From Carettochelys insculpta (lineage: Eukaryota > Chordata > Testudines > Carettochelyidae), in the NCBI RefSeq assembly GCF_033958435.1, contig NC_134150.1, forward strand, positions 36,761,501 to 36,825,500: 64,000 nt of DNA. Reading direction: 5' to 3'. Under the pieces are notes generated by a model. It saw nothing but the letters and a program-made list of their open reading frames with translations, ran no database searches and had not been told where the DNA came from. Both the position numbers and the translations under genes were made by a program. Below are positions 35,463 to 45,475 of this stretch, piece by piece (the first letter of the stretch is position 1; each line of letters opens with the position of its first letter).

Positions 35463-35900
35463 GGGATGTGTCTACACTACATTCACCTTTCAGAATGGGA
35501 ATGCAAATGTGGCCGAATGGAAATGAGGTGCTGATTTACATATCATATGCCTTATTTGCATAATGGTGGCCACTCCACTGTTCTGGAAGTAATGTTTTTG
35601 GAAAAAAAAGCAAGCAGTACCAATCAGTATAGATGGGGTTCGTTGGAGAGGAAACCCTGCTTCCGAAAACACCCTTCTTCCTCATAATTTTCAAGAAGGG
35701 TGCTTTCAAAAGCGAGGTTTCCTCTCAAATGAAACCTGTGTACACTGCTTTTTTTTCCTGAAAACAGCACTTCCAGAACAACAAGTGGCTGCCATTATGC
35801 AAACTAGGTGCACAATATGTAAATCAGTGCCTCATTTGCATTACTGATGAGCTGCATTTGCATTCCCCTTCTGAAAGGGGAATATAGTGTAGACACAGCC
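35463..35900. mobile_element. T8 MITE, 438 bp
   Basis: GGGATGTGTCTACACTACAT left and ATATAGTGTAGACACAGCC right. The arms contain TTATTTGCATAATGG and GCCTCATTTGCAT, i.e. octamer-type motifs, and a central AAACACCCTTCTTCC hairpin. Relative at 39640. Confidence 0.84.
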
Positions 35901-35902
35901 CT

Positions 35903-36198
35903 GTGGTCCAGCACTATCTCATCTAGCAACATCCATAATCCAGCATGATTTTAATTAGCTAGACCACCACTTATCATGGGTGTGTCCAAGTTGCCAATGG
36001 TCCCATAAACCTTGTTTACAGCCACCAGTCCTGACTCTCAGTAGCTCTAATTTACCCCTAAATGTCTTCTAAGAGCCCAGTAAACAGTGGAAGTATTAAT
36101 AATGCTCCTAGACAATATTGACCTCCTGTGGTCTGCCAAATTCTCTTGTTTGGCACTCCTCAGGCCCAGAGGGTCCCAGATTAGAAAGGTGCAACCTA
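35903..36198 (-). mobile_element. Dispersed repeat ending AGGTTGCACCTTTCTAATC
   Basis: The minus strand begins near GGTTGCACCTTTCTAATCTG and continues with GGACCCTCTGGGCCTGAG. The other end, GGTCCAGCACTATCTCATC, is a partial inverted copy. A fragment of the same family is at 18531. From memory this is a frequent turtle DNA-transposon-type repeat; superfamily not certain. Confidence 0.6.
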
Positions 36199-37845
36199 TA
36201 TAAGACAGATTCTCTCCATGCTTCTATGCCTTTCTGGAGATGCAAAGATTCAATAAGTCATTAAGTTCTCCTCAGCAACTAAGGGAGATGGTGCATCCAG
36301 CTCCTCTCTGACTTCCCTGCAGATCTGGGCATAGAGGGGCATGTCACTAGGAGAAGAGGAACAGCCAAATGGGCAATGCTGTTGTGATTGTCAATTGACA
36401 AACTGAATTGGGGGCTGCAATTTGCTGATTTGAACAAACTGAGGCTGCTCTGAGTTTCATTAGTGTTGATGTTGATTTGTCCCCAGACCTGGCTGCAATC
36501 AGGTCTTTGACATAGAAGAGAATATGGGCCTATATTTACAGGCATGTGCATTGGTGCGTTAACATACATATGCCCATGACTTAAAACACTTTGTTTAAAG
36601 TTAGGTGTGCTAAGGCACCTGAATAATTGGCACAATTTTCAAAACCTCTGAACATCTAGAGTGTGCTATGGCAGTCAGTAGAAAGGGAGAAAATTAGTCT
36701 TTGTATTCAATATTTTTATGGTTTTATATAATGCTTTTCTTAATGAGTGTCTATTTTAAGCCTTTTGCTAGTAAAACCCTCATTTTGAAAAAGGAACAGA
36801 GAACAATCACCTTAACTACACCGCAGTATACTTTTACAATGCTTGAAAAGTCTGGTGGGAAAGACAAAGTACTGATTTACAAAATCCTGAGTCAAATCAT
36901 GGGTTATAAAATTCATTTTGTTATTTGTACATTCAACAGTGCTTTGTAGAGCAATCGGGGGAGATAATATAATGCACTTTAAATTCTCATTCCTTCAAAA
37001 CCATTGAATCTCCTTAAATTGTTTCAGGGTTAATTGAGAATTTGCTGCATTACAGTAGACGGGAAATTGTTAAGTTGGCCTTCAGTCCATATTTTTTTCC
37101 TTCATACCTTTGTGGAAAGTTATAACAACAACAATAAAGGAAAGAAACAAAGGAGTGCAATGAAATAATTATCAGCCTTGTTACTATTCTAGCAACTCAT
37201 TTTGAGAGGAGAAAAAGCTCAACTTTTGATTAGTGTTAACTGGTTATTAAAGAAGAAGTGCATGCAAGTTTGATAGATGGTATCACTCACTATTCATTGG
37301 TGTTTGCTTCCATTTCTTTGTTTGCAATTTTCCTAATGGACTGGCTTTGCTCAAACAGAAGTCAATGGTGAAAAGATACTGGCTTCAGTGGGAGTAGGCT
37401 TAGGCTACAGTTTGGAAGAGCTGAGAGCTGGAAATCAAAAAAAGAAATTCTATTTCCTACGCCACCGGGATAAAGGTTTTATTCTGTTCTCACTTACACC
37501 AGTGCAATTAAGAAGTGCTTTAACTGATGTCAATCGAGCTAACAAGGTGGAAATGAGATTAAAAACTAGTTTACTCATACAGTCCGGGAGGACAGAATTA
37601 GGACACATTCCATCTGTTGTAGAAATCAGTGATGGTCTTCCCCGTGACTTTAATAAGATTTAGTCTGAGCCCTTTGCATGGTCCAAAGCCTGTTGCGTTT
37701 AATGGATTTCACTGTGGAAATAAGTTAAAGATTATGAGGAATTCAAATTTGTGAGTGTGGTAATGTTTTCCATATAGGTACTGGAAATAAATAGAACGCC
37801 TCAGCCAAAATTTTGAGGACTAAAGGCACTTAGAAATAGCTCAGG
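36199..37845. other. Intronic sequence, mostly unrecognised
   Basis: At about 37478-37570 a stretch (CTCACTTACACCAGTGCAAT then ACTGATGTCAAT) resembles an old amniote dispersed repeat. The 91-codon frame at 37388-37663 overlaps it and has no domain. Confidence 0.5.
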
Positions 37846-38033
37846 CACTTTGACGTGCCGTGGGCACTGCCACATGGCATGCTCGCGCTTCGAAGTATGA
37901 CACTTGGAAGTTGCCATGGGGGAGAATTTGCCTAATGAATTGCTGCCTATTCATTGCACCACTTCATTAAGAAGCTCCCACCACCCTGATTACCATGCCC
38001 CCTTCAAAGAGAGGGATAAGTGTAGACATAGCC
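37846..38033. mobile_element. T11 MITE, right half only
   Basis: CGCTTCGAAGTATGACACTT, a GGGGGAGAATTTGCCTAATG block and AAGTGTAGACATAGCC match the right half of the T11 copy at 61876-62288. The left half is missing. Confidence 0.68.
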
Positions 38034-39041
38034 ATAGTGCATCAAGTTAAGCACTGGCCTAATTTTTTCCGGGATCGTGACTTAAATGATCATGCTGAGG
38101 AGCAAATGTAGTCTCCAGGAAAGAAGTAGACATCAGGAATCCCAGAAGGCCATATTTCATATGCATATTTAGGTGACCGTGGATTGTTCAGAAAGTCTGA
38201 GCACCTGCTGCTTAAATTCTGTGGGAACAGAACAATGCTGGTCACAAAGAAAGACCAGCTGAAAGCTGATAACAAAGCATATTTGGATTAGGGGAACTGG
38301 ATATGGAACAAGCATTTAGAGGAGCCCAAGCAGATCCAGAATCTCAACATCTTTTAGGGAAAACTGCAAAACTACTTTCTTCAAAAAAAAACTTCTCCAC
38401 CATAGGAATGACATTTAAAACATCTTTCTATTCCCCTTCTCACCCCCAACTCTCAGCAGCTAATAAAATGATATCCAAATTAAACAAAAAAAAGAGAACA
38501 ACAAAATAAGTGCTAGCCTCAACTGAGTTCTGACCCTGACTAGAGAACAGTTCCAGAGTCTCCATGAAGCTCACTAGGGCCTTCACTTTTGCTGTTGTGT
38601 TTATGTGGAAGAAGGTCTGATACTACAGTGATGAGCAGGAGCCTGAAAGCCCTCAGATGAATGGCAGAAGGCAGTCAGTGCTCATGAGAACCGGATTTAG
38701 GTTGCCACATACATTTCAAAAAGTTGACCTTCACCTCTCTCCAGTGGGACTGACAGCCACCATGGGCCCTGGGGCAAGGAGGGAGGTGGGGCTCAGCTCC
38801 ATGCCCTGGAAAGGGTAGGCCAAGGGCAGACAGCCCTTTGTTCCTCTTGGATCACGGTGCTCCCCCTCCTTTCCTTCAGAGCCATGCAAGCTACACAGCA
38901 GCACTGCCGCCACATTTCAAAGGAACCTGGGGCTTGTGCCACCACCACTGACCAAGCAGCAGTGACAGCAGCCTGTGCTCCAGGGCCCTTCAAAATGCTG
39001 GGCCGGGGCAACTACCCCTTTCTCCCTGTCTCAGTGGGCCT

Positions 39042-39042
<1 letters not shown>
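38034..39042. other. Intronic sequence with GC-rich repeat-like block
   Basis: 38700-39042 is GC-rich, with short frames on both strands and no domain. It ends in a CT tract and a TTCTTATGTTCTTG remnant resembling a CR1 tail at about 39107-39120. I take it for an unnamed repeat. Confidence 0.45.
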
Positions 39043-39075
<33 letters not shown>

Positions 39076-39087
39076 TTCTCTCTCTGT
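39043..39087. repeat. (CT)n microsatellite, interrupted
   Basis: About 14 CT units, then TGTGTTT and a second short CT run, roughly 200 bp upstream of the cadherin exon. Confidence 0.9.
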
Positions 39088-39281
39088 AAAAGGAAGGTAA
39101 CTATATGTTCTTATGTTCTTGCCACCTATTTCAAGGGGGTATCATGAGGCTTATGTATGGTTTGTGAAAGTAGTTAAGAGATTCTCCAAAGAAAGGCAGT
39201 CACTGAAAAGCCTCTTGTAGCAACCTAATCAGTTCATGTTTAGATATGTGATCAGTGGATGGCTTTTGTCTTTTTGCTTAG

Positions 39282-39424
39282 GTATTCTGTGTACAAGGAT
39301 CCCGCTGGCTGGCTAGAAATTAACCCCACAAATGGGACCATTTTCACCTCTGCTATCCTGGATCGTGAGTCTCCCTATGTCCACAACAATATCTACACAG
39401 CATTATTTCTGGCAATAGACAGTG
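39282..39424 (+). CDS. CDH13: Cadherin EC4-terminal exon, probably CDH13 (T-cadherin)
   Basis: A 143-bp exon: one leading base, 47 open codons, one trailing base (acceptor phase 2, donor phase 1). It is preceded by a pyrimidine tract and TTAG and followed by GTGAGT. The peptide contains [15 protein letters not shown], an NGT glycosylation sequon (residues 17-19), the cadherin LDRES calcium-binding motif (26-30) and [10 protein letters not shown] (38-47), whose AxDxG is completed across the splice. These belong to the C-terminal half of the fourth extracellular cadherin repeat. KDPAGWL and [11 protein letters not shown] fit T-cadherin, while N- and R-cadherin have DPANWL and NATFLASDNG there. 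T-cadherin is a GPI-anchored, calcium-dependent adhesion protein lacking the cytoplasmic tail. The exon's place matches about exon 11 of the type I cadherin layout. No neighbouring exon lies in the window. CDH15 or another type I cadherin is a remote alternative. Confidence 0.9.
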
Positions 39425-39556
39425 GTGAGTAATGTTTGCTGATAACATTACTGGATTGAAAAATGATTTGATTTTGTCCCTTGATGGCCACTTTTCATAA
39501 AGGCATGGGCATGAAGATAAGCACAGACCCAAGTAATTTGCTAAATTGTTGCTTAA

Positions 39557-39639
39557 GGCTACATCTACACAGCAGCATTATTTTTAAATAATCCATTCTG
39601 GATTAGTTTATTTTGAAATAACACAGCTACACACAAGAA
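39557..39639. mobile_element. T4 MITE left fragment
   Basis: GGCTACATCTACACAGCAGC, ATTATTTTTAAATAATCC and TTTTGAAATAACACAGC match the T4 left arm. Cut by the T8 element that follows. Confidence 0.7.
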
Positions 39640-40005
39640 GGCCATATCTACACTACCTCTCACTTTCAGAAGGAGTATGTAAATGCCATGGATCGGAAAT
39701 GCTAATAAGCAGCTGATATGAATATTCAGTATTTTATTTGTATAATAGTGGCCACCTAGGGTGTCAAAAGTACTGCTTTCAAATTGAAAACTAGCCGCGT
39801 AGACAGAGTTCCTTCAAAAGGAAACCCCAATTTCGAAAGCACCCTTCTTCCCAAAAGAATTGGTGACTGAAGCCTCTGTTGGGACCGTGATCATGCAAAA
39901 GTATGCCAATAAGGCATGCAATTTGTAAATGAGCTCCTCATTTGCATGTTAAGTGCCCTTATTTGCATGACCCTGCCGGCAGCAGCACACCAAGTAGACA
40001 TAGCC
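39640..40005. mobile_element. T8-type MITE, 366 bp
   Basis: GGCCATATCTACACTACCTC left, CAAGTAGACATAGCC right. Contains AAACCCCAATTTCGAAAGC and ATGAGCTCCTCATTTGCATG, parallel to the T8 copy at 35463. Confidence 0.75.
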
Positions 40006-40439
40006 AAATTGTCCAAGGCTATGAGATAAATTCGAATTTATTAAAATTGATTTTGTAACTCTGGGTTTTATAACTTTGAATTTGAATATCTTCACCTCCC
40101 CACAGGCTCCTCACAAAGTCGACTTATTGCTGCCACACTCAATCACCAAACATCGACTGCTGCAACAGTGCATTGTTGGAACCTACCCCACACTTCCCTC
40201 AGCCCCAAAGCATTCTGGGTATTTTTGTTGGTGCAACATGGGAAAAAATGCCCAGCAAGTGGCTCTGGGTATGTGATGTTATCTTCCCACATTGCATTGC
40301 CCTTATTCCCCTCCCATGGGAAGCAAACGGGCATTTTTCCAGGAGGAAGGAAGGAAAAGTAGGGCATCAACAAATATCGCTGAATCAACTGAAATGTCTT
40401 GCTTCTACAACTGAATTGCTTTTTATAACTGTAGCTGTA

Positions 40440-41040
40440 ACTGAATTATCACAGATTTTACAAAAAGCAGCAGGGGTCTGAGTCTTCTCAAGAGGCCTTC
40501 CAGCCACTGTCCTCCTTCCCTTGATTACTATGAGCCCTGAAAATAATACAGGAGCAATGCAAAGCCTGAAGAAATTGTAGGATAGTAAAGGTTGTGAAAT
40601 CAGATCTTGTGAGGCACGGTTTTTGGTTTCCCAGCACATTACACAGCTTCTGTGCCCTGAGATCACCCCGCAGTCTGTGTCTTCTCAGCTGGCCGTCCAC
40701 CCACTCTTCCCTGTGTTAAGGGGGCCAAAGCTTGAAACAAGATGATAGAAGAGGTTAGGAAAAAGGTTTTGGGCTTCCAAAACGTGATGAGGCTGAAATT
40801 TCTTACTTTCATAAAGGAAATATCAAAGATTTTACACAAAGCAGCAGGTGTCTGCAATGGGCTTACAGTGCAGCAAGGTGTCCTCGTCTTCTCAACTAGC
40901 CCTCCACCCACTCTCTCCTGTGTTAAGGGGGCCAAAGCATGAAGAAAGAGGAAAGAAAAGGTTAGGAAAAAAGATTTTTGGCTTCCTACTACACTACACA
41001 GAGTTGTCCAACGTAGGGGATGGGGCTCACCAAATTTCAA
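40440..41040. repeat. Degenerate tandem repeat, unit about 220 bp
   Basis: Three imperfect units. Shared markers: TTTACA(A/C)AAAGCAGCAGG at about 40457 and 40833; TCTTCTCA then CCACCCACTCT and TGTGTTAAGGGGGCCAAAGC at about 40679-40731 and 40890-40939; AGGTTAGGAAAAA(G/A) followed by TTTTGGCTTCC-like sequence at about 40752 and 40957. Confidence 0.75.
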
Positions 41041-41091
41041 ATGGTGCTGCTCAGGTCAGGGTGCCAGCACCTACTGACTGTCATAAGAACA

Positions 41092-41889
41092 TAAGAACAG
41101 CCATTCGGGGTCAGACCAAAGGTCCTTCCAGTCCAGAATCCTGACTGTGGATAGTGGCCAATACCACATGCCCCAGAGGGAGTGGACCAAACAGGTAATG
41201 ATCAAGCAATCTCTCCCCTGTCATCCATGTCCAGGTTCTGACAAACAGAGGCCAGGGACACCATTCCTTACGCATCCTGGCAAATAGCCATTAATGAACC
41301 TAACCCCCATGAATTTATCTAACTCTTTTTTAAACACTATTATAGTCCTAGCTTTCACTGTCTCGTCTGGCAAGGAGTTTCACATTTTGACTGTGCGCTG
41401 TGTGAAGGAGAACTTTCTTTAATTTGTTTTAAACCTACTGCCCATTAATTTCATTGGGTGTCCTCTAGTTCTGATATTATGGGAACAAGGAAATAATTGT
41501 TCACTTCATCCACACCAGTCATAATAACTCTCTCATATCCCCACTTAGTCTCTCCTTTTCTCAGATGAAAAGTCCTAGTCTCTTTAATCTTTCTTCATAT
41601 GGGACCCATTCCAAACCCCTAATCATTTTAGTTGCCCTTTTTTGAACCTGATTTAATCCCAGTATGTCTTTTTTTGAGATGAGGAGACCACATCAGTATG
41701 CAGTAGTCAAGATGTGGGCGTACCATGATTTTATACCAGGGCAATAAGATATTCTCCATCTTATTCTCTATCCCTTTGTTAATGATTCCTAACATCCTGC
41801 TTTCTTTTTGGACTGCTGCTCTATACTGCATAGATGTTTTCAGAGAACTATCCACAATGACTCCAAGATCTCTTTCCCGATGGGTCAGG
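41092..41889 (-). mobile_element. CR1 LINE, 3' part, minus strand
   Basis: Tail TTCTTATGTTCTTATGA at 41092-41108 (complement), CR1 3' UTR, and ORF2 remnants. The minus frame at 41855-41628 reads DSSLKTSMQYRAAVQKESRM, LGIINKGIENKM and VRPHLDYCI, the thumb region downstream of the reverse transcriptase. Frameshifts separate it from the C-terminus. The same CR1 subtype as 26694-27404 by its tail. Confidence 0.92.
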
Positions 41890-41909
41890 GTATCATGGGT
41901 GGATCAGAG

Positions 41910-42105
41910 GATGCTGGGCCAGTTGAATTTGTTCCCTGAAAATCTTTTCATGCAGTGGGAGCAGGGATGTAGGGACCCTGGCTGCAGAGCCAGTTGAAAT
42001 GGTCCCCCTGGCAGCAGCAAGCCCCTGAAATATTTGTGGTGGGGGGTGTGAGGGCAGTTGAAGTCCCCCTGGTAACAGCCAGCCCCTGAAAATCTTTCCC
42101 ACCCT
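41910..42105. repeat. Tandem repeat, unit about 65-75 bp
   Basis: Three loose units built on CAGTTGAA..GTCCCCCTGG..CAGC and AGCCCCTGAAAATCTTT, at about 41920, 41990 and 42056. Confidence 0.65.
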
Positions 42106-42886
42106 TGGAACCCTCACTGTGTGCAAGCCAGGACATGTTGCTGCCTGGCAGCATGGTCCGTAGTGAACAGCAGGCACATCCTTTTATTGGGTGGGGGTTA
42201 GCCACGTGATGTGGCTGGGTGTGGGAAAGACCCCAGCTGCATGGCACCTATGGGAGAAGAAGGGGATGTGGCCCTGCATAAATGTAAACCACAGAAAAGA
42301 AGTTTCTTGGCCTCTCTTTCCTGCATGACCCCGTCCCCCCACCACCAACAGCCTCACTGCCACATGGTGCACTGGGGCAGGGCTGGCACCAACACTGTTA
42401 AAAAAAAATCCAAGTGCTCAGCTTGCAGACGTAGAGACAGAACCGTGAACTCCAAGCTGGGGCTATTTTGAATGGGTAGATGTGCTCACAGTGCTGATAG
42501 CAAAGAACGAATACACGCGTGACCCCACAGCCACGGGCTTCCTGGTGCCGAATTCAAATTTGCGGGCTACCTGTTACTTAATTCCTGTGCACTTGGTGAG
42601 CAGCAGAGATGGAAGCAGCCAGAGCAGAGCTCTGCGGGTATTGTCGGATACATACGGGACACCCCTGGAGGCTAATGAATTCAATTTTCAGATGTGGCAC
42701 TTTCACACTGGCCTTCATTCATACTTTTAAATTGGAATTTAACGCTACTCCCAGCTGGTTTCAATGATGTTATGATATCTGTATTAGTGCTCCCTAGATT
42801 GAGCTAACAATATATACAGCAAAGACTGACATAATATCGAGCTTACTGCTGTACATTCCAATTCATCTAGTAGCGTAGATGTAGCC

Positions 42887-43863
42887 TAAGACAAAAGGTA
42901 TGTGGGGAAGAAGTTAGACTTCAGTCTTAGAAATGGCAAAGGTTTTGGGCTATGTCAGAAACACTTGATCCTACTGAGCCCTCACTGCTAAGAGTAAACA
43001 ATGAATGTGATGAATGTATTTGAGTAGTAATAAATCATCTTTAGTGGAGTTAATTTCTTCATAATATTTGAGCTAGTATTAAGCCTAAGGCACCAATAAC
43101 AAACTCATCCTTAATATAGTGAATTCTATCCTATTTAACACATAATGACAATGAGAATAAAAGCATAATTAAAACCCTTGTTAAAATGCACTATTCTACA
43201 TATTCTGTATATTAAAGTTCCTTCTGTCGAGCATAATCTAAATCAAATCATGTTGCAAAAATTCACTACAAGCAACTTTCATGGCACATAAAAAAGTGGA
43301 GAAAATCCTGAACTTTCCTTCAGATCCTGAGAAATGAAAGCACAAAATAAAGAAATGTTTTATATCTAATATAACCATTAATATGCTGACCCTTTCCAAT
43401 AGCTACCGCTGTGTTAGTCCTGGTGATGAATTGTAAAATGTTCTTTTTAGGAGGACAATTTTACATTTCTTCACGACATGGCTTGGCTCAGGAAACATTT
43501 GGTACATCTGACAAGAAAAAGAAAATATCTCCTTCAACACAAATGAGAGACGACTCTTCTACAAAAGCAATTGTCTTGTATATTCATAAACGTGTGTGTT
43601 TCTTTGGGTGACATCTGTAGAAGAAATGGGACACTAAACCTACTGCTTTACCTATGTTTGCCAGCTAATCATTTTTTAAAACATATCTTAAGTTTCATTG
43701 CATCAGAAAGGCTGATCTTAACTTGAACAAACAGGAAAACTGGGTGCAAGTTACTTGAGGCTTAATTTTCAGGAACCTCACACACCTGCCTGTGGCTGGG
43801 GTGGGAAGGAACCTCTTGGGACCTGCAGTGAAACAGGACAGCCCTTCAGCAAGGGAGGGAGAC
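42887..43863. other. Intronic sequence, nothing recognised
   Basis: About 1 kb of AT-rich sequence without recognised genes or repeats. Confidence 0.5.
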
Positions 43864-43866
43864 ACA

Positions 43867-44135
43867 GGCCATGTCTACATGGAGCTGCTCTTCCGGCAGC
43901 TCCATGCTAATGAGTAGTCTTCCAATTGCAAATTTTTCAGGGAGAAGGAACTGGCAGTGGGGTGGAGGAGGGGGCTAGCCAGCAGAGGCACATCCACATG
44001 GCATGTTTACTGCTGGCACCACCCTCTGCTGAGAGTGAAATCTCACATGGCTATACTAATGAGCAGCCATTTGCAATTGCGAGACTGCTCATTAACATGG
44101 AGCTGCCAGGAGAGCAGTGCTGTGCAGATGTGGCC
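43867..44135. mobile_element. T9 MITE, 269 bp
   Basis: GGCCATGTCTACATGGAGCT left and GTGCTGTGCAGATGTGGCC right, flanked by perfect ACA (43864-43866, 44136-44138). Arms share GGAGCTGC, CTAATGAG and TTGCAATTGC boxes. Confidence 0.82.
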
Positions 44136-44138
44136 ACA

Positions 44139-44551
44139 GTGAAGAAAACCAGATATCTCCTTCACCCTCCCTTTGGAGTCTCATTTGCCCATTGGTCAAC
44201 TGGAGGTACTAAGTGGCCAGAATTCCTAATTTCCCAGCCTTTCACCTGGAGTGTGGGCCATGTGATAAGAGCCCTGTAATCCCTACACTGGAACAAATTA
44301 AATCCCTGGCATCTGAGCGAATGGATGATGTATTTGAATTTAATTAAAATAGCAGCCTGCTTCTTAAATCCATCCATGTGTCTGTCCTCTTTTTGCTGTC
44401 AAGAGGCAGAAAGCAGATGCTTACACTTGTAAGCAGGAGCACGGCGCGTGAGGATCTGAGAGAGACAGCAAAACATTGGAATATTTCCAGTTGTAGACAC
44501 CAGTCAGTGCCAACACAGTCACAGGGATTGTGTTCTGCTATTCTACAAGTA
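44139..44551. other. Intronic sequence, nothing recognised
   Basis: About 410 bp with no recognised gene or repeat. Confidence 0.5.
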
Positions 44552-45475
44552 CAGTAAACTCTTCCATATCCAGCAGACCCAGGCCTGGGAGGTTGCTGGA
44601 GGGGCTACAGTACAACAGCTCTCCCCTCCTCGAAGTCCCCCGCAGCCCAGATCCCACAGCATCGTCTCTGCCTGTGCAGCTGGTTCTGCACTCCCTGCCA
44701 GGGTTAAGCAACTTTCAGTGGCTCAGGCCCTGACATGCTACTGTGCAGGTGGGGCTGGCTCCCCATGCTCTAGCCACCCATCCCTCTGCCCTTTGGCGGG
44801 GATTCAGCAGCCCCCTGGCCCATGCTGCTGTGCATGGCGGGGATGGTTGTTGGCATGAGGTGGAGGGGTCCTCTCTTCTTCCTCCTCCCCACTGGCAGCA
44901 GTTGCCAAACAGGACTGGAGCTGTTGCAGCCCAGGCCTAGCAAGGGATGAGGAACGGCAGATGCAGCAGCCTCGTCTCAGCTCCCCACCCATATCCCAGT
45001 GCCAGTCCCTTCTCAAGAAGTGGAAGCAGCATCAAAGCCTTGGACTGGATGGGATCTCTTCACCACCTGCCAGCAACACCGTCCCCCGGAAGAAGAAGGC
45101 TAGGCACTGGGAGAGGGCCTGGTGGCAGTTATTGTTAATGCCAGTCAACACTTCTATTCTGCCGGGACTCAGCAGAACGCATTTCAGCATCCTTTCTCTG
45201 CTCCTGGGAGGGGATCCCGCAGCTGGCACTGCTGGCCAGGACCCGCACCCCAGCTGGCTCCCAGCCATGGGCTATGCTGTCTCCCCACTCCCTGGACAGG
45301 TTTCCCGTGGCTGAGGCTGCTGGCAGGACTCTATGACCCAGCTGCAGGCTACATGGTCCCTCCCCCCAGCCAGGGATCCCATGGCTGAGGCTGTCATCAG
45401 GACTTGAGTTCCAGCGTCTTTTTTTTCTAGAAAAAAAGCACTGATGCCAGATATTTGAGAGTACCGGTTGACTGA
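44552..45475 (+). mobile_element. GC-rich composite repeat with 'CAGTAAACTCT' end
   Basis: Left end ACAGTAAACTCTTCCATATC then CAGCAGACCC; the right side has TGCCAGATATTTGAGAGTAC, whose complement (GTACTCTCAAATATCTGGCA) resembles the left end. The 0.8-kb interior is strongly GC-rich, with two 73-bp-spaced copies of GGCTGAGGCTG..CAGGACT (about 45311, 45384) and a TTTTTTTCTAGAAAAAAA palindrome near 45421-45439. A 117-codon frame (44961-45314) has no domain I recognise. Architecture recalls the PDE8B-bearing unit: short transposon ends around GC-rich cargo. Confidence 0.5.

Larger units (their letters stand above)
40017..42886. mobile_element. T13 composite element with a nested CR1
   Basis: Outer ends GGCTATGAGATAAATTCGAA and ATCTAGTAGCGTAGATGTAGCC-type (end at 42886), flanked by CAA/TAA. 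Left interior has AATTCGAATTTATTAAAATT and AAGCATTCTGGGTATTTTTG; right interior has GAATTCAAATTTGCGGGC and AATTCAATTTTCAGATG. Between lie tandem repeats (40440-41040, 41910-42105) and the CR1 at 41092-41889. I recall a large turtle MITE family with such AATTCGAATTT arms. Length reflects nested insertions and tandem growth. Confidence 0.6.

Noticed and set aside
39107..39120. A separate CR1 insertion before the cadherin exon
   Set aside because: Only a TTCTTATGTTCTTG tail-like word is present, with no CR1 body next to it.
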